Positions 17,970-26,493 of a stretch of DNA of 64,000 nucleotides are shown piece by piece. The notes below the pieces were generated by a model. The model was not told the DNA's origin. It did no database searches and saw only the letters and a list, made by a program, of their open reading frames with translations. Both the position numbers and the translations under genes were made by a program. Positions within the stretch are counted from its first letter, which is position 1. Each line of letters opens with the position of its first letter. The stretch is from Phyllobacterium bourgognense (GTDB lineage Bacteria; Pseudomonadota; Alphaproteobacteria; Rhizobiales; Rhizobiaceae): positions 62,001 to 126,000 of the forward strand of contig NZ_QPJM01000007.1 of NCBI RefSeq assembly GCF_003337575.1. The letters are read 5' to 3'.

Positions 17970-17974
17970 AAACA

Positions 17975-18739
17975 CTAGAGCGAAGTGCCTTGGCTCAAGG
18001 CTTCATCGAAGAATGTTTCCAGCCGCTTCCAGTGCCTGTCGCCACCCACGGCATTGTAAACGCCGTGATCCGGTACCGCCCAGCCATGGGCCATGCCGAC
18101 ATAGTTTTCGATAATATGATCGACTTCGGCGGTCCTTAAGGCTTCGGCGAGACGTGCCGATTGCTCCGGCGGAAAGCTGCCGTCAACTCCTGCCACTCCC
18201 ACATAGACGCGGCCCTTGATGGCGCCGGCCAAACGATGCGGGCTGTCATCAGCGTCGCTGGCGAGATTACCGCCATGAAAGCTCGCCGCTGCCGCAACCC
18301 TATCCGGAAAAGCGCCTGCAGCGGTAACGGCTCGCCCACCGCCCATGCAATAACCGACGGTACCAATGGGTCCGGTCACACCGGCCGCCACCAGCGTATC
18401 GAGGAACGAAGTCGTATCGCGTCTGGTCATTTCCTGGCTTGTGCCGCGGACCATGGTCATGATCTGTGCTTTGGCGGTTTCGTCGGAAAACGCCGTTCCG
18501 GTAAAGGGGCCATAGGCTCCGAACCGATAGAAGAGATCTGGCAGAAGAACCACATAGCCGAGATTTGCAAGACGCTGGGCCATGCCGTCCAGTGCAGGCC
18601 TCGGCCCCATCGCATCCATGTAGAACACCGCACCGCGCTCGCCACTGCTTATCTTTGGTGCCGTCGCCGAGGGATCAGCGCGAAAGATGGCGGCTTTGGC
18701 CGTGCCGTCGGCCGTCTTGATTTCAATGCTCTGTTTCAT
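17975..18739 (-). CDS. Dienelactone hydrolase family protein
   Basis: The 254-residue cytosolic alpha/beta hydrolase starts at ATG 18739. Its nucleophile elbow is GYCMGG, with cysteine as nucleophile, as in dienelactone hydrolase. 'GAVFYMDAMGPRPALDGMAQRLANLGYVVLLPDLFYR' is the N-terminal core, and the late His is in 'GMAHGWAVPDH'. DLH-type enzymes open cyclic dienelactones in chloroaromatic degradation, but many homologues hydrolyse other esters and no aromatic catabolic genes are nearby. It lies next to a TetR gene on the same strand (133-base gap), which may control it. Confidence 0.87.
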   Translation of the reverse strand: MKQSIEIKTADGTAKAAIFRADPSATAPKISSGERGAVFYMDAMGPRPALDGMAQRLANLGYVVLLPDLFYRFGAYGPFTGTAFSDETAKAQIMTMVRGTSQEMTRRDTTSFLDTLVAAGVTGPIGTVGYCMGGGRAVTAAGAFPDRVAAAASFHGGNLASDADDSPHRLAGAIKGRVYVGVAGVDGSFPPEQSARLAEALRTAEVDHIIENYVGMAHGWAVPDHGVYNAVGGDRHWKRLETFFDEALSQGTSL

Positions 18740-18872
18740 GGATCCGTCCTGTCGTTGCGGTTCGGACGCCTGCAATGATACGAGGCGCCGGCTTCTCAAT
18801 ACCGAGCATCGACAGCCGGGCACAAACACAATCACTTGAATGGCTGACATTCAGGAATTGTTTTCAATATTA

Positions 18873-19490
18873 TCAGTGTTTGGAAAATGCATCTATCAAG
18901 GCGTCGCAGGTCTGCTTCAGCCTCTGTTGCGGGCCCTCGATACCGATGCTCTGACCACAGACACGCGCGCCCTCGACCAGAAGTACGAGGGCCTGGGCGA
19001 GCTGTTCGTATTGCTGAACGCCCGCCATTCGGCAAAGTTCAACCAAATGCTGCACATGCGCTTTTTTAGCGTCCATGATGACTTTTTGGGCGGGGTGACC
19101 GGCCTCTTTTATTTCAACCGCCGCATTGACGAGATCGCAGCCGCGCAAATCATTGAAGATGCGTTGGGCAGCTTCATCGACCCAACCCCGCAACTGCTTT
19201 GCCGGGTCACCGGGATAGGTGTTCTCCAGATCGGTCCAGATACGTTCCTTTTCGCTCGACACCTGTTTCAGGCACTCGCAAACCAGATCGTCCTTGCAGC
19301 CAAAGTGACGATAGAGCGTCATCTTGTTGGAGCCCGCAGCCTCGGCAATGGCATCGACACCGACGCCTTTGATCCCGTGTTGGCGAAACAGCTCTATGGC
19401 GCTCTTCACGATCCGCTCACGAGGACGTTCCAGCGTGGTCACGAGCTTGTCAGAATTATCTGCTATTGCTTGCAAAGGGGTACTTGACAT
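18873..19490 (-). CDS. TetR family transcriptional regulator
   Basis: The 205-residue protein has a TetR N-terminal HTH (residues ~24-70: 'IVKSAIELFRQHGIKGVGVDAIAEAAGSNKMTLYRHFGCKDDLV') and an all-helical ligand domain. Two matching palindromes lie immediately upstream of its start (19495-19510 and 19520-19535), as expected for a self-regulating TetR protein. A divergent 82-residue gene and the downstream hydrolase are candidate targets. Confidence 0.9.
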   Translation of the reverse strand: MSSTPLQAIADNSDKLVTTLERPRERIVKSAIELFRQHGIKGVGVDAIAEAAGSNKMTLYRHFGCKDDLVCECLKQVSSEKERIWTDLENTYPGDPAKQLRGWVDEAAQRIFNDLRGCDLVNAAVEIKEAGHPAQKVIMDAKKAHVQHLVELCRMAGVQQYEQLAQALVLLVEGARVCGQSIGIEGPQQRLKQTCDALIDAFSKH

Positions 19491-19494
19491 TGAT

Positions 19495-19510
19495 GTTACC
19501 GCTTAGTAAC
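19495..19510. promoter_or_regulatory. TetR-type operator palindrome 1
   Basis: GTTAC-N6-GTAAC, only five bases upstream of the tetR start codon. The half-sites are identical to those of palindrome 2, with centres 25 bases apart. Confidence 0.7.
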
Positions 19511-19519
19511 TATTGGGAC

Positions 19520-19535
19520 GTTACTGACCGGTAAC
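19520..19535. promoter_or_regulatory. TetR-type operator palindrome 2
   Basis: GTTAC-N6-GTAAC, the same half-sites and spacer length as palindrome 1. It lies between the tetR gene and the divergent small gene at 19645, so one regulator could control both directions. Confidence 0.7.
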
Positions 19536-19644
19536 ACACATTGAATGCCGAAGTCAATTCACTCGTTAGCCACCCTACCCGTAACCCCCAACGCCGTAAT
19601 TTTGATCCAATACAGTTTTACTGGTCATCGAGAAGGAGACCAAT

Positions 19645-19893
19645 ATGTCCCAGTTTTATTCCGACCTCACGCAGTCACAAGTCCTTTCGGACCCGCTGAT
19701 CAACGCTGTCATGCGTGCCGATCGCGTCAGCCGAAAAGAGCTCGAGCTCCTTATGACGACCGTGGCGACCAAAAATTTTAGCGATGAGAAAGTCAGCGAA
19801 TGGCGCCGTCCGTTACCGGCTTTCGTCTCGGCGCAGCCGCTGAAAGGCAGCACGGACCTTTCGAGCAAATTGTGCCAGGGGTCCGCCTGCTAA
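19645..19893 (+). CDS. Small hypothetical protein under probable TetR control
   Basis: The 82-residue protein has a strong AAGGAG Shine-Dalgarno and a strong terminator right after it, so it is very likely a real gene. It is soluble, with a helical middle ('SRKELELLMTTVATKNFSDEKVSEW') and two cysteines near the C-terminus (CQGSAC). I do not recognise a family. It is transcribed away from the TetR gene, with both operator palindromes in the gap. Confidence 0.7.
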   Translation: MSQFYSDLTQSQVLSDPLINAVMRADRVSRKELELLMTTVATKNFSDEKVSEWRRPLPAFVSAQPLKGSTDLSSKLCQGSAC

Positions 19894-19911
19894 CGAGTGA
19901 CAAGACGCGAT

Positions 19912-19949
19912 AAAAACTGCGGTTCTTCCCCGGAAGAGCCGCAGTTTTT
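19912..19949 (+). terminator. Strong Rho-independent terminator
   Basis: AAAAACTGCGGTTCTTCC pairs almost perfectly with GGAAGAGCCGCAGTTTTT over 16-18 bp, with a minimal loop and T-run. It ends the 82-residue gene. Confidence 0.88.
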
Positions 19950-20269
19950 CGTTTAAACTCCACCTGAAAATCCTCGGTTGTTTTCTCGTCGATCAGTTGC
20001 AGGCGTTCCGCCATTCGAGTGGCATGCGGACGGTGATGTCAGAGATTGCAAGCGGCGGTGTGTCCGTAGCTTATCGGCTGGCCCATGTCACAGCATCTGG
20101 CGACCAATACTGACACGGGTTTGAACTCACATTACCACAGGAACGGTGTTTTAGGATAATATTCCCTTGCAAAGCGGTAGACCGTTAGAAATCTGGATGT
20201 TACGTTTCGTTGTGGGAGGATAGTCCGCATCCGATGAGGAGGCCGGATACGCAAGTTGGAGAGAATTCG
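19950..20269. other. 320-base intergenic region before the glycanase gene
   Basis: No convincing gene. A minus-strand run at about 20010-20060 translates as 'DITVRMPLEWRNACN' before a stop and could be a gene remnant, but it is too short to claim. The right half is A/T-richer (around 20150-20200) and should carry the glycanase promoter. GGAGAG precedes the start at 20270. Confidence 0.4.
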
Positions 20270-21712
20270 ATGAGCAGAACTATCCTGAACGCCGTGGGTG
20301 TACCGTTGTATTACAGCGGAAGCTCGACGGCATGGTTTTCCGCAACTGGATCCGGTCGCGAACTTCACGGCACGAATGGTAATGATTCCTTGTGGGGAGA
20401 CGCCGCCGTCAACGTCACCATGATGGGCGGGATGGGCGACGACATTTACTATCGCTATTCAAGCATCAATCGCGTCTATGAGGCAGCGGATCAAGGCATT
20501 GATACCGTAAATACGTGGATGAGTTCCACTCTGCGGGAAAATTTTGAGAACCTGACCGTCACAGGCGATGGACGTTACGCCTTTGGCAACAATGCCGATA
20601 ACATAATTACAGGTGGTTCCGGCAGCCAGACCATCGATGGCCGCGAAGGGAACGACGTTCTTACCGGCGCGGGTGGTGCCGATACCTTCATCGTGACGAA
20701 GGGCAACGGGAGCGATCTCCTCACCGATTTCGGTTCCAACGATGTGGTGCGCCTCGATGGTTACGGGCTGACCTCTTTCGAGCAGGTTCGCAACAATCTC
20801 ACCCAGGAAGGGGACGATCTCAGGCTGTCTCTCGGAACAGGCGAAACTCTGGTTTTTAACGACACGACTGCAGACGAACTCCGGGCGGACCAGTTTGAAC
20901 TGAGTCTTGATCGTTCCACTTTGACCCGTACCTTTTCCGACGATTTCAATTCGCTCCAGCTTCATGACGGGGATACCGGTACATGGGAGGCGAAATATTG
21001 GTGGGCGCCCGAAAAGGGAGGAACGCTGCCAGGCAACGGCGAGCTTCAATGGTATGTCAACCCTGCCTACCAGCCCACAGCCGCAGTCAATCCATTTTCC
21101 GTAAACGATGGTGTCTTGACTATTACCGCGGAACAGACGCCGGACGCGATCAAATCCGAAGTCGAAGATTACGACTATACATCTGGCATGCTGACGACTC
21201 ATCCGTCCTTCGCCCAGACCTATGGCTACTTCGAAATCCGCGCCGACATGCCGGACGATCAGGGTACATGGCCTGCCTTCTGGCTGCTTCCAGAAGACGG
21301 TTCCTGGCCCCCTGAACTCGACGTCGTGGAAATGACCGGACAGGATCCGAACACCATCCACGCCACCGTCCACTCGAACGAGACCGGCGAACAGACTTCA
21401 GAAACAACTGCTGTGAAGGTCGGCGATACCGACGGATTTCACAGCTACGGCGTGCTATGGCAGGAAGATGAGATTGTCTGGTATTTCGATGATGTTGCCG
21501 TCGCGCATGCGGATACCCCATCGGACATGCACGACCCGATGTACATGCTCGTCAACCTCGCCGTCGGAGGCATAGCGGGCACGCCAACGGACGGTTTGGC
21601 GGATGGTTCTGAAATGAAAATCGACTACATCAGGGCCTATTCCCTCGACGATCTGGGTGTTGACACGGGCACCGATGCGCTGTCCTCACAAACTTCCGAC
21701 TGGCATGTTTAA
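20270..21712 (+). CDS. Secreted glycoside hydrolase family 16 with N-terminal RTX-like region (ExsH type)
   Basis: The 480-residue protein starts at ATG 20270. Residues ~30-215 contain RTX-like calcium-binding glycine repeats (GTNGNDSLWGD, GGMGDDIYY, DGREGNDVLTGAGGADTF). Residues ~218-475 form a GH16 beta-jelly-roll. The catalytic motif E-x-D-x-x-E is 'ELDVVE' with Glu349, Asp351 and Glu354, and 'YGYFEIRADMP...GTWPAFWLLP' is the typical GH16 frame. There is no Sec signal. The same RTX-then-GH16 order is found in ExsH of Sinorhizobium, a type I-secreted endoglycanase that cuts nascent succinoglycan. This protein probably trims an exopolysaccharide of that kind. No prsDE-like secretion genes are in the window. 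Confidence 0.88.
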   Translation: MSRTILNAVGVPLYYSGSSTAWFSATGSGRELHGTNGNDSLWGDAAVNVTMMGGMGDDIYYRYSSINRVYEAADQGIDTVNTWMSSTLRENFENLTVTGDGRYAFGNNADNIITGGSGSQTIDGREGNDVLTGAGGADTFIVTKGNGSDLLTDFGSNDVVRLDGYGLTSFEQVRNNLTQEGDDLRLSLGTGETLVFNDTTADELRADQFELSLDRSTLTRTFSDDFNSLQLHDGDTGTWEAKYWWAPEKGGTLPGNGELQWYVNPAYQPTAAVNPFSVNDGVLTITAEQTPDAIKSEVEDYDYTSGMLTTHPSFAQTYGYFEIRADMPDDQGTWPAFWLLPEDGSWPPELDVVEMTGQDPNTIHATVHSNETGEQTSETTAVKVGDTDGFHSYGVLWQEDEIVWYFDDVAVAHADTPSDMHDPMYMLVNLAVGGIAGTPTDGLADGSEMKIDYIRAYSLDDLGVDTGTDALSSQTSDWHV

Positions 21713-21737
21713 GACGCGTGTTGGTCCGCGCTACACT

Positions 21738-22007
21738 TTATGCATCAATTTCGCGCTTCAGCGGATGCCATTTGTGGTTCTCAGTGCCGCACATCGTGGC
21801 GTCCGTTAGTTGCAATGGTGTTTCGCTCGCGGCATGACGTGAAGCTGACACGGATTCTGCAAACAAACCGGAATTGCCGTAACCTCCTTGTATCGTTGCA
21901 ATCAGGACGGCACAAAGTGCGACACTGACGATATATTTGTGACCGAGATCGTTCGTCTTCTCGATTCGGTCGCGGACATATTCAGGAACACGATCAGTCT
22001 CTTGCAT
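21738..22007 (-). CDS. Small single-pass membrane protein at the end of the pao operon
   Basis: The ATG at 22007, behind AGGAG, gives 89 residues. A charged, helical N-terminal part (1-27) is followed by one membrane helix ('YIVSVALCAVLIATIQGGYG', ~28-47) and a short polar tail. I do not recognise a family. It begins two bases after the stop of the molybdenum subunit gene on the same strand, so it is almost certainly co-transcribed with the aldehyde oxidoreductase and may tether or assist it. Confidence 0.65.
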   Translation of the reverse strand: MQETDRVPEYVRDRIEKTNDLGHKYIVSVALCAVLIATIQGGYGNSGLFAESVSASRHAASETPLQLTDATMCGTENHKWHPLKREIDA

Positions 22008-22009
22008 GG

Positions 22010-24301
22010 TCAACTCCTGTTTGCTCCGGATGATGTCTGAACCGGCAGCCCGGGCAATACCTTGTCCAGGGTGACCGGAAACTCGCGAACGCGCACTCCG
22101 GTGGCATTGAAGATCGCGTTGGCAACGGCAGCGCCTGCACCGCAAACGCCCAATTCTCCTATTCCCTTGCTTCCGAAGACATTTGCATTGCCATCGGACT
22201 CCTCCAGAAAAACGACATCAAGATCAGGGACATCCGCATTTACCGGAACATGGTATTCGGCGAGATCGTGATTGACGAAGTGACCGTATCTCGGGTCAAG
22301 AACACTCTCTTCCATGAGCGCAGCACCGATCCCCCAAACCATGCCTCCGATAATTTGCGAGCGTGCTGTTTTGGGATTGAGGATGCGACCTGCACCAATG
22401 ACACTGAGCATGCGGCTGACCCGCATCTCGGCTGTATCCAGATCGACTTCTATCTCGACGAAATGTGCACCATAGGCATGCTGGGAATAGTTTCGGTAGT
22501 TCTCACCGGCTGCCTCTACGGCCCCTTGAGCATCCAGTCCCTGCGGCGCTACACGATTGATGAGGTTGGCAAGGTTTTCCGAACGATCCCCTATTCTGAT
22601 TTCTCCGTTCGTGAATTCGGTTCGATCAGGATTCGAACCATAAAAAGGCGATCCTCGCACCTCTTGTGAAACCTTCGCTATTTTTTGCTTCAACGCTTCG
22701 CAGGCATTGTGGACGGCGGAGCCGGCGCTTGCCGCACCCCACGACCCGCCGGATCCCGCGGTGCGCGGAAAATGGCTGTCACCGAGTTGGACATCAATTG
22801 CAGAAGGGGGAAGACCGAGGCTTGTGGCAGCGATCTGTGCCAGGATGGTGTAGGTTCCCGTGCCGATATCGGTCATATCGAGCTGAACTTTCACCTGACC
22901 GTTCCCGTCGATGCTTATCCGGGCTGCCGACGCGCCAAGGTAGTTGGGCCGGATCGCAGCCGCCATACCAAGGCCGATCAGCTTGCGTCCCTGTCGCACC
23001 GTACCCGGCTTCGCCTGTCTTTGCTCCCATCCAAAGCGACGTGCGCCCTCTTGCATACAGGCGACGAGGTTGCGTGTGGAAAACGGAACGTTGCGCTCCG
23101 GATCTACCTCGGGCTCATTGCGGATACGCAATTGGATTGGATCAATACCGATCTGGTCAGCCAACTCGTCCATGGCACATTCAAATGCGAGCATGCCTGG
23201 CGCTTCGCCCGGCGACCGCATCCACTCACCGCGGTTTGTGTCAACACTGACCAAACGATGCCTCGTAATCCGATTTGGAGCCGCATAGAGGGATCGCGCA
23301 AACACGGCAGTCTGTTCGCAGAATTCTTCGAACCGGGAGGTCGCCGAACAGACATCATGGGCGATACCGGTGAGCTTGCCTTCACGGTTGGCGCTCAGCC
23401 TGACCGACTGGATCATTTTTGCGCGGTGACCCGCATTTGCAAACATCTGTTGTCGCGTCAGCGCAATCTTGACCGGACGCTGGAGATCCCTGGCGGCGAG
23501 CGCGGCGAGAATAGTATCGGCATGCACGATCAATTTCGAGCCAAATCCGCCGCCGATAAAGCGACTGACGAGATGCACCTTGTCAGGCGGGATTTGCAAC
23601 GTATTGGCGATACCGGCCCGGAAATTCGCAAGCGTCTGGGCACTCGTGTAAATTGTCACTTCATCGCCGGACCAAGCTGCGAGTGTGGCATGCGGTTCCA
23701 TCGGATTGTGATGTTCGTAGGGTGTCGTATAGATTGTATCGACCTTGACGGCGCTATCAGCAAACGCTGCCTCGAAGTCGCCGACAAGCGAGTCCGTTTG
23801 AAACCCGGCATTGGTGCGCTGCGGCGCATAGGCATCCGCAAGGTGCCTACTTAAATCATACGCACCGCGCTCGTCTTCGTAGTCGATCGCAATAACTCGT
23901 GCAGCACCTCGTGCCGCCTCGAACGTTTCTGCCACGACCAAGGCAACAGGCTCGTCATAGTAGCGAACGCGGTCAGTCGAGAGGACGGGTCGCGGACGGG
24001 TAAAGACTTCACGCACCGCTGGCGTGACAGCCGGACCAAATGCAGGTTGTGTCGGTGCATTCTTATACGTCATCACACGGAGGACACCCGGCATTGCCTC
24101 GGCCTGTGCAGTATCGATCGCAGAGACGCGGCCGCGCGCGATGCCGGCCCCAAGAATATAACCATAGGCAACCGGACCATCTGTCCTATGCTCATAAGCG
24201 TAGACCGCTTGCCCCGTTACCTTCAGCGCGCCGTCGACACGATCGACCGGCTGGCCGATCCAGTTTTTTCCGGTGTCCGCTATGGGTGTTGAATTGGACA
24301 T
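22010..24301 (-). CDS. paoC: Aldehyde oxidoreductase, molybdenum-binding subunit
   Basis: The 763-residue protein starts at 24301 behind GAGGAAG. It is a xanthine-oxidase-family large subunit: N-terminal 'GQPVDRVDGALKVTGQAVYAYEH', 'GGGFGSKL' and 'PYEHHNPMEPHA' binding motifs, and the late 'FGSKGIGELGVCGAGAAVANA' that holds the catalytic Glu. It matches PaoC (YagR), the large subunit of the periplasmic molybdenum cytosine-dinucleotide aldehyde oxidase that oxidises aromatic aldehydes to acids. It is the third gene after the [2Fe-2S] and FAD subunits, with an 8-base gap. Confidence 0.92.
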   Translation of the reverse strand: MSNSTPIADTGKNWIGQPVDRVDGALKVTGQAVYAYEHRTDGPVAYGYILGAGIARGRVSAIDTAQAEAMPGVLRVMTYKNAPTQPAFGPAVTPAVREVFTRPRPVLSTDRVRYYDEPVALVVAETFEAARGAARVIAIDYEDERGAYDLSRHLADAYAPQRTNAGFQTDSLVGDFEAAFADSAVKVDTIYTTPYEHHNPMEPHATLAAWSGDEVTIYTSAQTLANFRAGIANTLQIPPDKVHLVSRFIGGGFGSKLIVHADTILAALAARDLQRPVKIALTRQQMFANAGHRAKMIQSVRLSANREGKLTGIAHDVCSATSRFEEFCEQTAVFARSLYAAPNRITRHRLVSVDTNRGEWMRSPGEAPGMLAFECAMDELADQIGIDPIQLRIRNEPEVDPERNVPFSTRNLVACMQEGARRFGWEQRQAKPGTVRQGRKLIGLGMAAAIRPNYLGASAARISIDGNGQVKVQLDMTDIGTGTYTILAQIAATSLGLPPSAIDVQLGDSHFPRTAGSGGSWGAASAGSAVHNACEALKQKIAKVSQEVRGSPFYGSNPDRTEFTNGEIRIGDRSENLANLINRVAPQGLDAQGAVEAAGENYRNYSQHAYGAHFVEIEVDLDTAEMRVSRMLSVIGAGRILNPKTARSQIIGGMVWGIGAALMEESVLDPRYGHFVNHDLAEYHVPVNADVPDLDVVFLEESDGNANVFGSKGIGELGVCGAGAAVANAIFNATGVRVREFPVTLDKVLPGLPVQTSSGANRS

Positions 24302-24309
24302 GATCTTCC

Positions 24310-25296
24310 TCATCCGCGTTGTGAAGCAGCAGCAAGCGCCTGTTGTATCGTCCGCTTTGCCAAGGGGATTTTGAAGTCGTTGCCGCCGCGACCAACGGCA
24401 TTTGCCAAGGCGATGTCTGCGGCCCGTTCGAACATTTCGGTCGAAACCTTCTCGCCGAGCAGGATTGCTTCGGCTTCGGGAACGCGCCATGGTTTGGCCG
24501 CGACGCCGCCAAGCGCGAACCGCGCCCCTGCAATCGTATCGCCTGCCACATGGACGATTGCTGCAACCGATACGAGTGCAAATGCGTAGGATGCCCGATC
24601 ACGAACCTTGCGGTAGAGCTGCCGCCCGGGCTGACCAGGCGGCAAAATAACCGCGGTGATCATTTCCCCGAGCTTTAGCTGCGTTTCAACATCGGGCGTG
24701 GACCCAGGCAGCCGGTGCAGATCGCCAACAGGGATTTGTCTTGTCACGCCTTCGGTGTCCATCGTCTCCACGGATGCGTCGAGAACCAGCATGGCAACCG
24801 CCATGTCCGACGGATGTACGGCAATACAGGCGTCGCTTGATCCAAGCACAGCATGCATGCGGTTGAAGCCATGGAGCGCTGCACACCCGGAACCAGGCTT
24901 GCGCTTGTTGCAAGGCATATTGCGATCATAGAAGTAATAACAACGCGTCCTCTGCAGCAGGTTGCCACCCGTCGACGCTTTGTTGCGGATTTGCGCAGAA
25001 GCGCCCGCAAGCAGTGCCTGTGCCAGGACCGGATAGTTAGATCTTATGCGTGAATCAGCGGCGAGCGTGCTGTTGCGCACTTGTGCACCGATGCGCAGGC
25101 CGCCTTCTGCTGTTTCTTCAATTCCATTGAAGGGAAGATGGTTGATGTCGATCAGATGGGCCGGCCGTTCGATTTCCAGCTTCATGAGGTCGAGCAAATT
25201 CGTGCCGCCACTGATGAATTTGGCGTTCGGTGTACCGGCGACACCTGCCATTGCATCGCGGAGTTCGCCTGCCCTTTGATAGGTGAAAGGTTTCAT
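24310..25296 (-). CDS. paoB: Aldehyde oxidoreductase, FAD-binding subunit
   Basis: The 328-residue protein has the CO-dehydrogenase-flavoprotein FAD fold ('[19 protein letters not shown]', '[20 protein letters not shown]'). It contains the cysteine set 'RCYYFYD...[10 protein letters not shown]', which in PaoB binds an additional [4Fe-4S] cluster not found in xanthine dehydrogenases. That insertion is the best evidence that this is a Pao-type enzyme rather than a xanthine dehydrogenase. It lies between paoA (3-base gap) and paoC. Confidence 0.92.
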   Translation of the reverse strand: MKPFTYQRAGELRDAMAGVAGTPNAKFISGGTNLLDLMKLEIERPAHLIDINHLPFNGIEETAEGGLRIGAQVRNSTLAADSRIRSNYPVLAQALLAGASAQIRNKASTGGNLLQRTRCYYFYDRNMPCNKRKPGSGCAALHGFNRMHAVLGSSDACIAVHPSDMAVAMLVLDASVETMDTEGVTRQIPVGDLHRLPGSTPDVETQLKLGEMITAVILPPGQPGRQLYRKVRDRASYAFALVSVAAIVHVAGDTIAGARFALGGVAAKPWRVPEAEAILLGEKVSTEMFERAADIALANAVGRGGNDFKIPLAKRTIQQALAAASQRG

Positions 25297-25299
25297 GTT

Positions 25300-25968
25300 T
25301 CAAACCTCTCCGGCGACGTCGCGGATCGCAGCGACAATATTGGGGTATGCGGAGCAGCGACAGATATTTCCGCTCATGCGCTCGCGTATCTCCGCATCAG
25401 TCAAGGAGACGCTAGGGCTAGAAAGCGTTTCGCTAACATGGCTTGGCCAGCCGGCTGCCGCTTCTTGCAGCATGCCGACGGCCGAGCAAATCTGGCCGGG
25501 TGTGCAGTAACCGCACTGAAATCCGTCATGGGCAATGAATGCAGCCTGCATGGGATGGAGCGCAGCACCCTTCGCAAGGCCCTCAATGGTCGTGATGGCG
25601 TCGCCGTCATGCATTGCGGCCAGCGTGAGGCAGGAATTGATCCGTTGGCCATTGACCAGCACGGTGCACGCTCCACACTGTCCATGATCGCAACCTTTCT
25701 TGGAGCCGGTCAGATCAAGATGATTGCGCAACGCATCGAGTAATGTCGTACGGGGATCGACGCCAACAGAATAGTTGCGCAAGTTGACGTTCAGGGTGAG
25801 TTCCACCGGGTCAACGATCCTTGTGCCGGCATCGTCATCGTGGTCCCTGGCGGTCGGCATTTGTTGGCCCGCCGCTGGTAATCCCGTTGCGAGGAAAAAC
25901 CCGGCTGCTGCACCGGATTCCAGAACGGCCCGGCGTGTCGGACCCGTTTTTTGAGAGTCTTCATTCAT
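25300..25968 (-). CDS. paoA: Aldehyde oxidoreductase, [2Fe-2S] subunit with Tat signal
   Basis: The ATG at 25968, behind GGAG, gives 222 residues. A twin-arginine-type leader ('TRRAVLESGAAAGFFLATGLPAAG') precedes the ferredoxin domain with CDHGQCGAC...C and the second cluster domain CGYCTPGQ...CRC. The leader implies that the folded heterotrimer is exported to the periplasm, as for PaoABC. First gene of paoABC; its promoter must lie in the 91 bases before the small exported gene at 26060, or upstream of that gene. Confidence 0.92.
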   Translation of the reverse strand: MNEDSQKTGPTRRAVLESGAAAGFFLATGLPAAGQQMPTARDHDDDAGTRIVDPVELTLNVNLRNYSVGVDPRTTLLDALRNHLDLTGSKKGCDHGQCGACTVLVNGQRINSCLTLAAMHDGDAITTIEGLAKGAALHPMQAAFIAHDGFQCGYCTPGQICSAVGMLQEAAAGWPSHVSETLSSPSVSLTDAEIRERMSGNICRCSAYPNIVAAIRDVAGEV

Positions 25969-26059
25969 TGCTTGCACTCCTGGAGATGACAACGATCAAG
26001 GGAACCGTGCCGGCGGAACCGGCACGGACTTCTCGACATCGGAGTTCAGGACCAAATCA

Positions 26060-26215
26060 TTAGCCTGGCTGCTGGTTCGTATCGGAGCTTGATGGCGTTT
26101 GCGGTGCCTGCTCTGTCTGCGTATTTGCGGAGTTGAGCTTCTGGCACGCAAGCGCAGTTCCGGCTGAGAACGCAATACCCACTGTTGCGATGGCGGCGAT
26201 CAGATATTTGTTCAT
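26060..26215 (-). CDS. 51-residue exported peptide, possible lipoprotein
   Basis: This short frame reads MNKYLIAAIATVGIAFSAG as a Sec signal, then 'TALAC', a possible lipobox with the Cys at residue 24. A Gln/Thr/Ser/Pro-rich tail of 27 residues follows. GAG lies upstream of the ATG. It is the first frame upstream of paoA on the same strand, and another small membrane protein ends the operon. No family is recognised; a similar layout is seen in entericidin-like peptides, but sequence similarity is not evident. Confidence 0.6.
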   Translation of the reverse strand: MNKYLIAAIATVGIAFSAGTALACQKLNSANTQTEQAPQTPSSSDTNQQPG

Positions 26216-26423
26216 GACGATCTCGCTTTCTGATTAGTCGATGGACTGTTTCATTGACATCAGACAGCGTATTTGCGGTTTGTCGCAGAGTTGTGCCGTA
26301 CCAAGGGCAGAGTTGTCGCAAAGTATCGCAGGATTGCGTGACGGGACATTTCGCTACAAATTAGCAGCATCAACACGACGGGCAGGTAGCCAACCCGATA
26401 TGGCTTGACAAACTTTGATACAA

Positions 26424-26442
26424 TTTTCCGGATACCGGAAAA
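26424..26442. promoter_or_regulatory. Perfect palindrome upstream of a response-regulator gene
   Basis: TTTTCCGG-ATA-CCGGAAAA, a 19-base symmetrical site, lies 52 bases before the response-regulator start. It lies just downstream of a TTGACA at 26405, so it may be an operator, perhaps for the response regulator itself. Confidence 0.5.
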
Positions 26443-26493
26443 CTCCTTCGAGTGATATTTCACGCGTGTGCATTAAAGTCAGGGATGTGCCCG

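Noticed and set aside
19793-20060. Gene remnant on the minus strand before the glycanase
   Set aside because: A short run of protein-like codons ends at a stop and has no start or ribosome site; too short to support.
22685-23854. 389-residue reading frame on the plus strand
   Set aside because: It lies wholly antisense to paoC, whose motifs are intact, and its translation shows no recognisable domain.
26260-26330. Direct repeat GCAGAGTTGT twice within 30 bases
   Set aside because: Only two copies with no clear symmetry or spacing; could be chance or a minor operator, so not called.
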